A DNA stretch of 64,000 bases, taken from assembly GCF_920987055.1 (NCBI RefSeq), contig NZ_CAKLBX010000001.1, forward strand, positions 2,280,501 through 2,344,500, read 5' to 3'. A model generated the notes under the pieces. That model saw nothing but the letters and a program-made list of their open reading frames with translations. It was not told where the DNA came from and searched no databases. Made by a program: the position numbers and the translations under genes. Source of the stretch: Novosphingobium sp. CECT 9465 (GTDB lineage: Bacteria; Pseudomonadota; Alphaproteobacteria; Sphingomonadales; Sphingomonadaceae). Below, in pieces: positions 38,056 through 47,582 of this stretch. The number at the start of each line of letters is the position of its first letter. Positions within the stretch are counted from its first letter, which is position 1.

Positions 38056-38187
38056 TCAGGCTCCGGCATAGGCTTTGGAGGTTCTGTTCAGCAAGGCGGC
38101 GCCTACGGTTTCTCTGGAAAATTCTTCGATCAACGCAAATCGCCGATGTCCTTCGGTATGATCAAGCCATGTCTTCGTAGCCGTAAC
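38056..38187 (-). pseudogene. Possible glycosyltransferase C-terminal remnant
   Basis: The minus frame ends in a 43-codon stretch, WLDHTEGHRRFALIEEFSRE and following residues, resembling the last helix of GT4 transferases. The frame further upstream (to 38343) is AT-rich and unlike coding sequence. It may be a deletion scar upstream of the giant fusion gene. The 319-base gap 38040-38358 shows nothing else clear. Confidence 0.3.
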
Positions 38188-38358
38188 CTGAAGATTGATC
38201 AAAAGGGTGAGAAGGAATTTTTTGTTATAAATCAATACTGTACATCTTATCCAGGCGAGCGTTGGCAAACTCTGGAACTTTAGGCTCCTGTTTCGAGTTT
38301 CAAGGCAAGGGACGATTAGGCCGAGCATCGGCAGGTTCCGCAATGGAGGTTTCGTCCC

Positions 38359-38991
38359 ATGCAGCCCACAATTGCCGAAGCGCGGTCAATTCTCAAGAAC
38401 GACTGGGCTGTCTCTCATTACTATGAACTGGCTGAAGATCAGACCTCTATTTTCTGGAGCCATGACTATCCGTTTCTGACAATGTTCGAGCAACTCGATC
38501 TCGCCAATTGCCTGGAATTGGCATGCGGCCATGGGCGGCATACCGCCCAAGTGATTGCGCCGAAACGGAGATTTACCCTGATTGATATCAATCAGTCCAA
38601 CATTGATTTTTGCGCAGACCGTTTTGCCGGACTTCCAAATGTATCGGTCATGAAGAATGACGGTTCGACGCTTCCCGTGCAAAGCGACAGCTTCACATCG
38701 CTGTTCTGTTATGATGCCATGGTTCATTTCGAGCTTCAGGACATTATTGTGTATATGGACGAGATTTTCCGGGTGCTTATGGCGGGCGGCAAAGCACTGT
38801 TGCACTTCTCGAATTACCAGGGTGCCCCCGGCGGCCTTTATCACGACAATCCACACTGGCGAAATTTCAATTCGGTAAATATCTTCCATCATCTCGCAGT
38901 ACGAAGCGGATTTCGCATAGTTGACACGCGCCGTGTACATTGGGGTGGGGTATTCGAACTTGATGCCGTGATGCTTCTCGAAAAGCCCTGA
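38359..38991 (+). CDS. Class I SAM-dependent methyltransferase
   Basis: 210 residues. The SAM-binding glycine loop is LELACGHGRHTAQV (motif I), with IDINQSN (acidic end of strand 2), LFCYDAMVHFE and VLMAGGKALLHF (motif III region). It methylates a small molecule or sugar, perhaps on the capsule. It is a single plus-strand gene; the Wza-like gene follows after 144 bases. Confidence 0.88.
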   Translation: MQPTIAEARSILKNDWAVSHYYELAEDQTSIFWSHDYPFLTMFEQLDLANCLELACGHGRHTAQVIAPKRRFTLIDINQSNIDFCADRFAGLPNVSVMKNDGSTLPVQSDSFTSLFCYDAMVHFELQDIIVYMDEIFRVLMAGGKALLHFSNYQGAPGGLYHDNPHWRNFNSVNIFHHLAVRSGFRIVDTRRVHWGGVFELDAVMLLEKP

Positions 38992-39135
38992 GAGGCCATT
39001 CGAAAATTCTGACGTTATCGGATCAGAAATCGGAAGAGAAAGCGAACGCGCTGGCTCACGGCTATTGTCCGCGCGTGAAAGATGGTGCTACCGGGGCGTG
39101 CTCTTCCCGAAGGAAAGTATTGAGTTCATTCCGTG

Positions 39136-40266
39136 ATGCAGGTTAAAAAATTAGCGCCCCTGTTCCTGCTTGCAGGTGTTGCCGGTTGCGCTTCGTTGCC
39201 GACAAGCGGGCCGACCGGAAAGCAGATCGGAAAGTCGCTGCAGATCGATCAGGCCAACCTTCCGATCCAGGTCGTTGAAGTGGCGAGCATTGCTGATATT
39301 CCGCCCGGCATCACCCCATCGCTGACCGCTCCCCTGCCAGCTCTTGCACCGCCACCGACCGATATGGTCGGCCCTGGCGACGTGCTCGAAGTAAGCATCT
39401 ACGAAGCAGGCGTCACGTTGTTCTCTGGTGGTGGTGCCGGCGCTGCGGCGGGGCAAGTCAACCAGGTTGGCGTTCAGGTTCAAAAGTTGCCGCCGAGCCG
39501 CGTCGACGATAATGGTGATATCTCAATACCTTACGCAGGCAAGCTGCGGGTAATTGGTAGGACGGTGGGCGAAGTCGAAGCCCAGATTCAGCGTGCTTTG
39601 CGCGGCTTGTCACAAGACCCCAAGGTCCTCGTAACGCTGACGCAATCGATCACCAACTCGGTGATCGTAAGCGGCGAGGTCAACAAACCGGGTCGCCTGG
39701 TCTTGCAGACGAACCGCGAAACCTTGTCCGATGTGGTTGCCCTGGCAGGCGGTTACCGCGGCAACGCAAGGGATCTGACATTGCGGGTGGTCCGCCAGAA
39801 CCGCAACGTGGACATACGCTTCAACGATCTGGTCGACAATCCGATGCTGGATGTTCCCGCTTATCCGGGCGACCGCTTCATGCTGATCAACAGCCCGCAG
39901 TCGTTCTCGGTTCTCGGCGCGCCCGGCCGGGTGGAACAGATCGGTTTCGCGCGCTCGACGGTATCGCTGGCCGAGGCAATGGCATCTGCGGGCGGCGTCA
40001 GTCCGGGAGCCGGCGATCCGGCGGCGATCTTCCTGTTCCGCTATGCAAGGAACGATCAGGGCGCCGAAGTGCCCGTTGTGTATCACGTCAACATGATGCG
40101 CGCGGGATCATACCTGCTGACACAGCGCTTCCTCATGCGCGACAGGGATGTGCTCTACTTTGGCAATGCGTCCGCAAACCAGCCGGGCAAGCTGCTGAAT
40201 CTGATCAGTCAGCTGTTCACCCCGCTTGTTACCGTCACGGCCGCAGTCCAGACCTTGCAGAACTAG
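39136..40266 (+). CDS. Polysaccharide export outer-membrane lipoprotein (Wza/KpsD-like)
   Basis: 376 residues. The lipobox LLAGVAGC gives a cleavage before Cys. A polysaccharide-export domain (VGPGDVLEVSIYEAG, SRVDDNGDISIPYAG) and SLBB-like domains (ITNSVIVSGEVNKPGR, VALAGGYRG, FSVLGAPGRVEQIGF) follow. It forms the outer-membrane channel that completes the KpsE-KpsM-KpsT exporter. A GTG three bases earlier (39133) is also possible. It stands 13 kb from kpsT, on the far side of the glycosyltransferases. Confidence 0.93.
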   Translation: MQVKKLAPLFLLAGVAGCASLPTSGPTGKQIGKSLQIDQANLPIQVVEVASIADIPPGITPSLTAPLPALAPPPTDMVGPGDVLEVSIYEAGVTLFSGGGAGAAAGQVNQVGVQVQKLPPSRVDDNGDISIPYAGKLRVIGRTVGEVEAQIQRALRGLSQDPKVLVTLTQSITNSVIVSGEVNKPGRLVLQTNRETLSDVVALAGGYRGNARDLTLRVVRQNRNVDIRFNDLVDNPMLDVPAYPGDRFMLINSPQSFSVLGAPGRVEQIGFARSTVSLAEAMASAGGVSPGAGDPAAIFLFRYARNDQGAEVPVVYHVNMMRAGSYLLTQRFLMRDRDVLYFGNASANQPGKLLNLISQLFTPLVTVTAAVQTLQN

Positions 40267-40352
40267 GGCTGTTTGGTGCGGGGATTTGCCGGCGTTGGGC
40301 AACGGGCGGATCGCGTGGATGACCCGCGCGATCACGTGCCTGCAACCAGCCC

Positions 40353-40763
40353 CTAAGCACCGAAGAAGATATCTTTGGCGTGCTGCGTGTCCATGTATTC
40401 GCGAACTTCGAATATCTTGTTGCCCTGTACGGTCACCAGAAAGTGATACTGCGGCAGGTAAGTCCGGCCATCGGCCAGTTCGGCAAATCCCGTCGCCTCG
40501 ACCGCCACTTTGTCGCCCTCGGCAATCATGGAAACAGGCGTGATCGTCAAGCCGCCCGATTTGTACATTGCCTTGGCGCTTTCCACCAATGGCCCGAAGC
40601 TCGCCTTGTCATAGCGGCCGGACATGCCTTCCAACCTGCCTGAAACCCACCAACTGCCATCATCCGCTATCGCATCCAGTAGTGTCGGCACGTCGCCGCT
40701 GGAGAAAAGTTCAAAAAACCGCGCCACTATTGTCTTGTTCTCATCGGACACCGATCGAGTCAT
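40353..40763 (-). CDS. SnoaL-like / nuclear transport factor 2 family protein
   Basis: 136 residues from ATG 40763, with GGGAGG eight bases upstream; the frame is open to 41240, but that extension lies over the divergent SDR and lacks support. IVARFFELFSSGDVPTLLDAI, DDGSWWVSG, FVV-type strands and KIFEVREYMDTQHA are typical of the SnoaL/ketosteroid-isomerase fold. The substrate is unknown. It is divergent from the SDR, with a long palindrome between them, suggesting joint control. Confidence 0.85.
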   Translation of the reverse strand: MTRSVSDENKTIVARFFELFSSGDVPTLLDAIADDGSWWVSGRLEGMSGRYDKASFGPLVESAKAMYKSGGLTITPVSMIAEGDKVAVEATGFAELADGRTYLPQYHFLVTVQGNKIFEVREYMDTQHAKDIFFGA

Positions 40764-40865
40764 CGTCCTGCCTCCCTCGCCTGCGCAGGCCCGGCCACAA
40801 TCTTGCCCGAACCGCTGCCGCACATTTATACTCGTCTGTGCTAGCCTGATGACGCCCCCTTTGTA

Positions 40866-40908
40866 AACGTTAGTGTTGACTGCGGCACAATCTTTCAACA
40901 ATAACGTT
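40866..40908. promoter_or_regulatory. Long inverted repeat between divergent genes
   Basis: AACGTTAGTGTTGA (40866-40879) and TCAACAATAACGTT (40895-40908) are inverted copies matching at 13 of 14 positions, 15 bases apart. TTGACT at 40875 could be a -35 box toward the SDR. It is probably the operator of a dimeric repressor for the divergent pair; no regulator gene is adjacent. Confidence 0.6.
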
Positions 40909-40971
40909 GATCGCAGGCAATGATCGATGGCCGGGAATGCTCCACGGCCCGCAAAAGCCGGAGATGCTGAA

Positions 40972-41718
40972 ATGGGTAAACTTGATGGCCGCACCGCGAT
41001 TGTAACCGGCGCATCACGTGGCATGGGAACGTCGCATGCCCGGCGCTTCATTGCCGAAGGCGCGAAAGTGGTCCTGACCGATCTGCGATCTGACACCGGC
41101 GACGCATTGGCGCGCGAGCTTGGTCCCAACGCAAAGTTCATCGAACATGACGTGACCAGCGCCGCAGACTGGGCGCGGGTCGTCACGGCTGCAGAAGATT
41201 TCTTCGGCCCGATCAACGTTCTGGTAAACAACGCGGGCATTCTGGGGGTGATGGCAAAAACTGCGGACGTGACCGAAGCCGATTATCACAAAGTTTGCGA
41301 AGTGAACCAGCATTCGGTCTATCTTGGCATGCATGCCGTCATTCCTTCGATGCTCAAGGGCGGGCGCGGCTCGATCGTCAACATTTCCTCGATTGCGGGG
41401 CTGGTCGCCAACTACGGCTTTCCCAGCCTTGCCTATGTTGCCAGCAAATTCGCCGTGCGCGGCATGACGAAGGCTGCCGCTGTGGAATATGGTCCCAGCA
41501 ACATCCGCGTGAACTCGGTCCATCCCGGTTTTATCATGACCCCGATGATGATCGAGGCGACTGACGAAGGCGGCGGCGATGCGCTGCTGCAAATCCCGTT
41601 GCGGCGCATTGCCGAACCTGAGGAAGTATCAAACCTCGTGCTGTTTCTGGCGTGTGATGAATCGAGCTACATAACCGGCGCAGAACATGTGATCGACGCC
41701 GGGATGACAGCGCAATAG
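40972..41718 (+). CDS. Short-chain dehydrogenase/reductase
   Basis: 248 residues from ATG 40972, with GGAG eight bases upstream. Classic SDR motifs: VTGASRGMGTSHA, NNAGILG, NISSIAGL, YVASKFA (Tyr-x3-Lys), VHPGFIMTPM and the C-terminal YITGAEHVIDAG. It resembles hydroxysteroid or cyclic alcohol dehydrogenases. It shares the palindromic control region with the SnoaL-like gene, so both may act in one catabolic step. Confidence 0.9.
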   Translation: MGKLDGRTAIVTGASRGMGTSHARRFIAEGAKVVLTDLRSDTGDALARELGPNAKFIEHDVTSAADWARVVTAAEDFFGPINVLVNNAGILGVMAKTADVTEADYHKVCEVNQHSVYLGMHAVIPSMLKGGRGSIVNISSIAGLVANYGFPSLAYVASKFAVRGMTKAAAVEYGPSNIRVNSVHPGFIMTPMMIEATDEGGGDALLQIPLRRIAEPEEVSNLVLFLACDESSYITGAEHVIDAGMTAQ

Positions 41719-41852
41719 CTTGCCGGGAGAGCGCCTTTTGCAAACCCGGCGCTCCACACTCGAACGCCAAGCCTGAGGATGACGAAACCCTGGAGCCGGA
41801 AACGATTCTTCGGGTAATCCATAGGCGCGCGCAACCGGGATTGGCCAGTGCC

Positions 41853-42539
41853 TCAGCCAGCCAGGCGATATCCGATACCTGGCTCATTCCTGATATGCAC
41901 GGGCCGTCCCGGTATATCCTCCAGCTTCAGCCGCAAATTGCGTGCCGCAACACGCAGGTATTCCAGATCGCTTTCATGGCCCTTACCCCAGATGGTCCGC
42001 AAGAGCTGCGCGTGGGTGACCACCCGCCCCCGGTGCTGGGCAAGCAGGGCGAGCAAGGCAAACTCCTTTGGAGTCAGGTGGATTTCAGCGCCACCCTTGC
42101 GGACGACATGCGCCGCCACGTCAATCTCGATTTCACCAACGGCGATCGGGCCGGACTCCCGGTCGACCGGCGTCTGCCGCCTCAACGCCGCGCGCAACCG
42201 CGCAAGCAGTTCGTCGCTATCAAAAGGCTTCATCACAAAATCATCAGCGCCAAGGTCAAGCGCAGCAATCTTGTCTGCGGTAGCATCGCGTGCCGAGACG
42301 ACCAGTATGGCCATGCCACCTTTCCGCGCGAGGATGTCGACTAGTTCCAGCCCATCGCGATCCGGCAAGCCAAGATCGACAAAGGCTGCAGCAGGTTGGC
42401 GCGTTTGCGCAATATGCAGCGCTGCCTTCGCGTTTTCGGCCTCAATGACAGCATAGCCCGAACGAGTGAGCGCGGCGCAGAGGAGGCGGCGAATATGCAG
42501 TTCGTCATCAACAACAAGAATCGTTGCCGGAGGCATCAT
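41853..42539 (-). CDS. kdpE: Response regulator KdpE
   Basis: 228 residues from ATG 42539, which overlaps the kdpD stop as ATGA. A receiver domain (ILVVDDELHIRR, phospho-Asp in DLGLPDRDG, Lys in MKPFDSDEL) is followed by a winged-helix OmpR-type DNA-binding domain (HLTPKEFALLALL, ENEPGIGYRL-like ending). It responds to KdpD. Its likely target here is kup, because no kdpFABC is nearby. Confidence 0.93.
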   Translation of the reverse strand: MMPPATILVVDDELHIRRLLCAALTRSGYAVIEAENAKAALHIAQTRQPAAAFVDLGLPDRDGLELVDILARKGGMAILVVSARDATADKIAALDLGADDFVMKPFDSDELLARLRAALRRQTPVDRESGPIAVGEIEIDVAAHVVRKGGAEIHLTPKEFALLALLAQHRGRVVTHAQLLRTIWGKGHESDLEYLRVAARNLRLKLEDIPGRPVHIRNEPGIGYRLAG

Positions 42540-43966
42540 GCGGTTTGACTTGCCTGGCTGATCCAAAGCGCCTGCGGAAACCTCAATGACATCACTGCTC
42601 CTTGCGTTCCGTCGGTTCGGTTTGATGCAACAAATTTTATGCCAAGCGCCGCCGCAAACCCTGACACCACTGCAAGACCAAGGCCGCTGCCGGGCACCCG
42701 CTCGGCCACATCGCGCTTCGGGAGACCGGCCGCGCTTTCGGACAGACCGCGCCCCTCGTCCGTGATGACGAGCATTGTACTGCCTTCTGTCACTTTTCCT
42801 TCGATCAGAATGCGTGTGCCCGGTTTGCTGAACTTGACGGCATTGTCGAGAAGATTAAGCAGCATGTGATGCAGCATCCGCGCGTCGGAACGCACAAGCG
42901 GCAGGTCCGTTGCCAGTCCCACATCGAGCCGATGCGACGCCAGCCTGCTTGCAAGCGCGGACATCACGGCATCGACCGCATCGGTCAGATCGATGGCCTC
43001 CCGCGCATCGGGCAAAGCATCCGAACGCAGACGGGCAAGATCAAGAATGTTGCTGACGAGTTGTTCCAGTCGCGCCGCTTCGGCGCGACTGGCTTCGACA
43101 ATCCCTTGCTTATCCAATGGCAAAGCGGCCAACCCGGCGATCACGCCTGTCAACGGCGTCCTGAGATCATGACCAATAGATGCCAAAACGGCCTCGCGCA
43201 TCGCTTCATGCTGAAGCCGCGCGTCAACATTGACACGGTGCAGCGCAACACCTGTTCGAATCAGCATCTGCCTCACCAGTTCCAGGCTGTCATTCGGGAC
43301 CGGCACAGTGCCCGTCCCGCGCCAAAGCTGCGCCACCATCGGAACGGTGCTTTCCTGGATTGGTATGTACAGCGCGTCCGCCCCAGCCATCACATCCGTT
43401 CCGCGCCCCGCTTCGACTTTGTGCGCAAGCGCCCAACGGGCCGCTGCTGCATCCAGTGGTGACAAGGCTTCGTCGTTATCAGGATCGACAAAGCATAACT
43501 CTGCCCCGGTCCATGCCCCTATCCGATCTTCGGCGATTGAGCGCACCGCCGGTTCAGTGCCACAAGCCGCCAGATCCTGCGTGAAGGTAGCAAGACGCAA
43601 GCTCATTTGCGCCAATGCCCCTGCCTGCATCGCCTGCACTTTCAATCGGGCAGAAAGCTGGCTGACCAGTGCCGCCGTCAGCGCGAGCGCCAGAAGCGTG
43701 ACCAGGTTGTCTACATCGGCAACGTGCAGCGTGTATGCGGGCGGAACGAAGAAGAAATTGAAGCCAAGCGTGGCAAACAGTGCCGTTGCCAGCCCACCTG
43801 CCAGACCACGCTTTCCCGCGACAAATATGACCGGAGCGAGAAAAACGAAGGCGAGGTTCGCCAACGATAGCCAAGGTTGGGCAAGCGTAGCGGCACCGAC
43901 CGCCAATCCCGCGCTCAGGATGCTCTCGAAAATCAGACGCAGGGCGGAGGTCTTGGAATCGGACAT
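42536..43966 (-). CDS. kdpD: Sensor histidine kinase KdpD, N-terminally short
   Basis: 476 residues against about 890 in E. coli. The N-terminal KdpD/Usp cytoplasmic domain is absent. It begins with four membrane helices (DUF4118 type, 10-105), then a GAF-like region, HisKA with SIGHDLRTPL (phospho-His near 270) and HATPase motifs LLDNAVKFS, DEGRGLS and GSGLGLAV. It overlaps kdpE by four bases and lies about 50 bases downstream of kup, so the three form one operon. The short form is clearly not a frameshift: the start has normal context. Confidence 0.92.
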   Translation of the reverse strand: MSDSKTSALRLIFESILSAGLAVGAATLAQPWLSLANLAFVFLAPVIFVAGKRGLAGGLATALFATLGFNFFFVPPAYTLHVADVDNLVTLLALALTAALVSQLSARLKVQAMQAGALAQMSLRLATFTQDLAACGTEPAVRSIAEDRIGAWTGAELCFVDPDNDEALSPLDAAAARWALAHKVEAGRGTDVMAGADALYIPIQESTVPMVAQLWRGTGTVPVPNDSLELVRQMLIRTGVALHRVNVDARLQHEAMREAVLASIGHDLRTPLTGVIAGLAALPLDKQGIVEASRAEAARLEQLVSNILDLARLRSDALPDAREAIDLTDAVDAVMSALASRLASHRLDVGLATDLPLVRSDARMLHHMLLNLLDNAVKFSKPGTRILIEGKVTEGSTMLVITDEGRGLSESAAGLPKRDVAERVPGSGLGLAVVSGFAAALGIKFVASNRTDGTQGAVMSLRFPQALWISQASQTA

Positions 43967-44012
43967 TGACGCTATTTTCGCACTCTGTTCGCCGCGCGTC
44001 GAGCAAGGACGG

Positions 44013-45935
44013 TCAAATCTCTACCCTTGTGCCCAGTTCCACCACGCGGCCCGGCGGAATCTGGAAAAACTCCGTCGGATCAGATGCATTGCGTTGCAGT
44101 ATGATGAAAATGATGTCCTGCCAGAACGGCAAACCCACCTCATGGCTGGGCGAGAGCATATGACGCCCGATAAAGAAGGATGCTCCTGCCTTATCCTGAC
44201 GGATGACGCCATTGCCGAACAGCGCCGCGGGCACATCGGGTGTTTCCATATAACCGAAGCGCAATGTCGCCCATTCGAAATTGTCGTCAATCCGCACAAC
44301 CGATAGTCGGTCCTCCTCCGCGATGCGTGGGCTTGTCGCATTTTTGACCGTGACGATGACGTTCTGCGCATGAAGCACCTTGTTGTGCTTGATGTTGTGA
44401 AGCAGCGCTACCGGCGCGACGTCCGGGTCTGCCGTCAGGAATACGGCCGTGCCGGGAATGCGCGTTGGCAGACGAGCCGATAGTGCCTGGGCAAGATCAG
44501 CCATCCGCACATGATCGCGCTGTGCCTCTGCGGCCAAATAGGCCCGCCCCTTCAGCCAGATATGAACGACAAGGCCGATCATCGCCGCAATGGCCAGCGG
44601 CACCCAGCCCCCTTCGATCACTCGCAGAAAGTTTGCACCGAAGAAAAAGACATCAAGCAGCAGGAAAGGCGCGATGAACAGCGCCGCCAGCAGGGGCTTC
44701 CATCCCCACAGCTTCCACAGCACGATGAAGGCCAGGCACGTCGTCACCACCATCGTTCCGGTCACAGCGATGCCATATGCCGCCGCCATCGACGATGAGG
44801 TGCGAAACTGGACGATGAGCATGGCCACCCCGGCCAGCAACATCCAGTTTATGACCGGAATATAGATTTGCCCCGCATGATCTTCGCTTGTCTGCTTGAT
44901 CATCATGCGCGGAAACAGGCCAAGCGCGATTCCTTGCTGAGTCAGGGAATAAGCCCCGGTGATAACCGCCTGACTGGCGATGATCGTGGCCATTGTCGCC
45001 AGAATGACCATCCCAAGCCGCAGATCCTCCGGCGTCATCAAAAAGAACCAGTCCGCGTTTTGAAAGGTCGTGCCCGCTGCCTGTGCGGCATTCAGCTGCA
45101 CAAGCGCATAGGCGGCCTGTCCAAGGTAATTGAGTGCCAGCGAGGGCATCACGATCGAAAACCAGCCGATGCGGATCGGCAGACGCCCGAAATGGCCCAT
45201 GTCTGCGGTCAACGCTTCCGCACCGGTTACCGTCAGAAACACCGCACCCAGCACGAAGAGTCCTGCCACACCGTGCTCGATCAGGAATGAGACCGCATAC
45301 CAGGGATTGAGCGCCAGAAGCACTTCGGGTGCTGCGAGGAAATTGAGAAGACCGACCCCGCCGATCGCCAGGAACCAGACGATGCATACCGGCCCGAACA
45401 ACTTTGAGACACTCGCCGTTCCACGAGACTGGATCGCGAAAAGGGCAACCAGGATCACCATCGACACGGCGATGATCCGTCCCTCTGTCATCATTGCGCC
45501 AAGACCCGGAACCGTTTTGATGCCTTCCACCGCAGACAGTACGGAAAGGGCAGGCGTGATGATGGCATCGCCGTAAAACAATGCTGCGCCAGTCGCTCCC
45601 AGCACGGTCACGCTCTTCCAGCCACTTGTCGCACGCCGCGCCAGCGCCATCAACGAAAGCACGCCGCCTTCGCCATTATTGTCCATCCGCGTCAGGAACA
45701 GGACATATTTGATCGTCACCACCAAGATCAGCGCCCACAATGCCAGGCTCAGAACACCCAGAATTTCAGAGCGGACAATGCCGCCCCCCGCCGACTGGGC
45801 CAGCGCCTCCCTGAAAGCGTAAAGCGGGCTGGTGCCGATATCGCCGTAAACAACGCCGATTGCGCCAAGGGTGAGGATTGCGGTCTGGCGCGGACTGGCG
45901 GCGGAATGGGCTGACAAGGCAATGCTCCGAAACAA
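44013..45935 (-). CDS. kup: Low-affinity potassium uptake protein Kup
   Basis: 640 residues. About twelve membrane helices (from LTLGAIGVVYGDIGTSPLYA, the family hallmark) and a hydrophilic C-terminal domain of about 150 residues ending in the usual VVELGTRVEI. It imports potassium with protons. It is the first gene of a kup-kdpD-kdpE operon. Confidence 0.96.
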   Translation of the reverse strand: MFRSIALSAHSAASPRQTAILTLGAIGVVYGDIGTSPLYAFREALAQSAGGGIVRSEILGVLSLALWALILVVTIKYVLFLTRMDNNGEGGVLSLMALARRATSGWKSVTVLGATGAALFYGDAIITPALSVLSAVEGIKTVPGLGAMMTEGRIIAVSMVILVALFAIQSRGTASVSKLFGPVCIVWFLAIGGVGLLNFLAAPEVLLALNPWYAVSFLIEHGVAGLFVLGAVFLTVTGAEALTADMGHFGRLPIRIGWFSIVMPSLALNYLGQAAYALVQLNAAQAAGTTFQNADWFFLMTPEDLRLGMVILATMATIIASQAVITGAYSLTQQGIALGLFPRMMIKQTSEDHAGQIYIPVINWMLLAGVAMLIVQFRTSSSMAAAYGIAVTGTMVVTTCLAFIVLWKLWGWKPLLAALFIAPFLLLDVFFFGANFLRVIEGGWVPLAIAAMIGLVVHIWLKGRAYLAAEAQRDHVRMADLAQALSARLPTRIPGTAVFLTADPDVAPVALLHNIKHNKVLHAQNVIVTVKNATSPRIAEEDRLSVVRIDDNFEWATLRFGYMETPDVPAALFGNGVIRQDKAGASFFIGRHMLSPSHEVGLPFWQDIIFIILQRNASDPTEFFQIPPGRVVELGTRVEI

Positions 45936-46344
45936 GATGTGTTTGGAACATCACCACAAGGGCACGTTATGCTTCCATGCGGATTGGGGGCGGCAGGAAT
46001 AAAGATTTCATAAGGAAGGCGATAATTCGAAAGATGGTTTTCGATCCAGAACAGCGAGCTCGCTTTTTACGTCCCGAAACGGCCTGAGCCGCGCCCCATC
46101 GCGGCCACAAATCCTGCTTTGCCTGTCTCCAGCATCATCCGATTGTTCCGCATCGGTGCTGACATGAGGGAAAGGTTTGGGCAAATCTCTGACCGGGAAA
46201 AGCACTTGGCGGAGCGGGTGGAATGCAAAGTAGATTGAAATATAAGTAAAATATCAAATATTTAGCGTGTTGCCATAGTTTCATTCATAATATGTTTTTG
46301 TTTGGTCTGGCATGAACGTCTGCGAACACTAACGAACGGGAAGG
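45936..46344. other. AT-richer gap with no supported gene
   Basis: This stretch probably holds the kup promoter near its left end. A small AAATAT-CAA-ATATTT inverted repeat lies near 46250, and AGCGAGCTCGCT followed by T5 at 46053-46068 is a weak terminator-like palindrome. Open frames here have no coding character. Confidence 0.4.
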
Positions 46345-46536
46345 TTATACCCTTAGGGCTTCATGTACCGCCTGAGCGGCAGTCTCGGCAAACCGGGGCT
46401 TAAGCTTTCCGCCCTTAGACAAGGCCCAAATGGTAAAGCCCTTAGGTCCAACCTTCTGAATCTGGTCGTTCCACTTTCCAGCGGAGACAAGCCGGACGAG
46501 CAACTTTCGTTTGCCGTCTCCATCCTCTGTCCGTCG
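46345..46536 (-). pseudogene. C-terminal fragment of an unknown protein
   Basis: The minus frame is open for 63 codons and ends at TAA 46345, with coding-like composition (DGKRKLLVRLVSAGKWN, VGPKGFTIWALSKGG, AETAAQAVHEAL). It has no start codon other than an internal TTG and begins right after an in-frame stop, 40 bases from the IS3-family element. It looks like the tail of a gene broken by insertion or deletion. Family not recognised. Confidence 0.45.
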
Positions 46537-46601
46537 TCAGAACATTCGGCACAACTCGCGGCGTAAATTAGCGGAGTGCGGACCTCGTCTGGGGGTTGAT
46601 G

Positions 46602-47582
46602 TTAGGCGGCGAGCTTGCGGTGTTGCAAGCGCCGATGTTCGATGGTCTGTCGCTTGATCCTTTCGCGCTGTTTGATGATGGCTGGAGCCCTGCCGAAGTA
46701 GGCATCGGCGGGCGTCACGTTGTTCAGGCTCTCGTGGTAACGCTGGTGGTTGTAGTACTCGACGAAGGCCTCGATTTGGGCTTCGAGGTCGCCGGGCAAA
46801 AAGTAGTTTTCCAGCAGGATGCGGTTTTTCAGGGTTTGGTGCCAGCGCTCGATCTTGCCCTGGGTTTGCGGGTGCATCGGGGCACCGCGCACGTGGCTCA
46901 TCTTCCGGGCCTCAATGTATTCAGCCAATTCGCCGGCGATGTAGCTGGGGCCATTATCCGACAACAGCCTGGGCTTGTGCAGCACCGTGGCGCTGTCGCA
47001 GCCCGATGCGCCAAGGGCCAGGTCGAGCGTGTCGGTCACATCCTCGGCGCGCATGTTGGTGCACAGTTTCCAGGCGATAATGTAGCGCGAGAAGTCGTCG
47101 AGCACGGTCGACAGGTACATCCAGCCCCACCCGATGATCTTGAAGTAGGTAAAATCAGTCTGCCACATCTCGTTTACCCGCGTGGTCTTGGTGTGGAACT
47201 GATCGGCGGCCTTGATCACGACATAGGCCGGGCTGGTGATCAGATCGTGGGCCTTCAACAGACGGTAAACCGTGGCTTCCGACACGAAGTAGCGCCTCTC
47301 ATCGGTAAAACGCACCGCCAGTTCCCGGGGGCTTAGCTCGGACTGCCCCAGCGCCAGCTCGATGATCTGATCATGGATGTCAGGCGGGATCCGGTTCCAC
47401 ACCCGGCTCGGTGTCGATGGCCGATCCTCCAGCGCCTCCGGGCCGCCTTCGAGGAACCGGTCGTACCAGCGGTAGAAGGTCCGACGGGCAATGCCGAGCT
47501 CGTCCAACGTGTGCTTGGCTGGTAGGTGCGATTGCTCGACGATCCGGATGATCTCGAGCTTCTCCGATGCTGGATACCTCAT
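46602..47582 (-). CDS. IS3-family transposase OrfB
   Basis: 326 residues from the ATG at 47582, which overlaps the orfA stop. HTH-like IARRTFYRWYDRFLEGG is followed by an rve integrase core with catalytic Asp in MWQTDFTYF, Asp in LLSDNGPSY and Glu in KIERWHQTLK. The product is normally made as an OrfAB fusion by a -1 frameshift; a run of seven A residues (47611-47617 as T on the plus strand) in the overlap is a good slippery site. All catalytic residues are present. Confidence 0.9.
   Translation of the reverse strand: MRYPASEKLEIIRIVEQSHLPAKHTLDELGIARRTFYRWYDRFLEGGPEALEDRPSTPSRVWNRIPPDIHDQIIELALGQSELSPRELAVRFTDERRYFVSEATVYRLLKAHDLITSPAYVVIKAADQFHTKTTRVNEMWQTDFTYFKIIGWGWMYLSTVLDDFSRYIIAWKLCTNMRAEDVTDTLDLALGASGCDSATVLHKPRLLSDNGPSYIAGELAEYIEARKMSHVRGAPMHPQTQGKIERWHQTLKNRILLENYFLPGDLEAQIEAFVEYYNHQRYHESLNNVTPADAYFGRAPAIIKQRERIKRQTIEHRRLQHRKLAA

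Noticed and set aside
40764..41240. N-terminal extension of the SnoaL-like frame
   Set aside because: It overlaps the divergent SDR gene and the operator; a strong ribosome site supports the start at 40763.
46363..46566. 67-codon plus-strand frame near the insertion sequences
   Set aside because: The minus strand of the same interval reads as a more natural protein tail.
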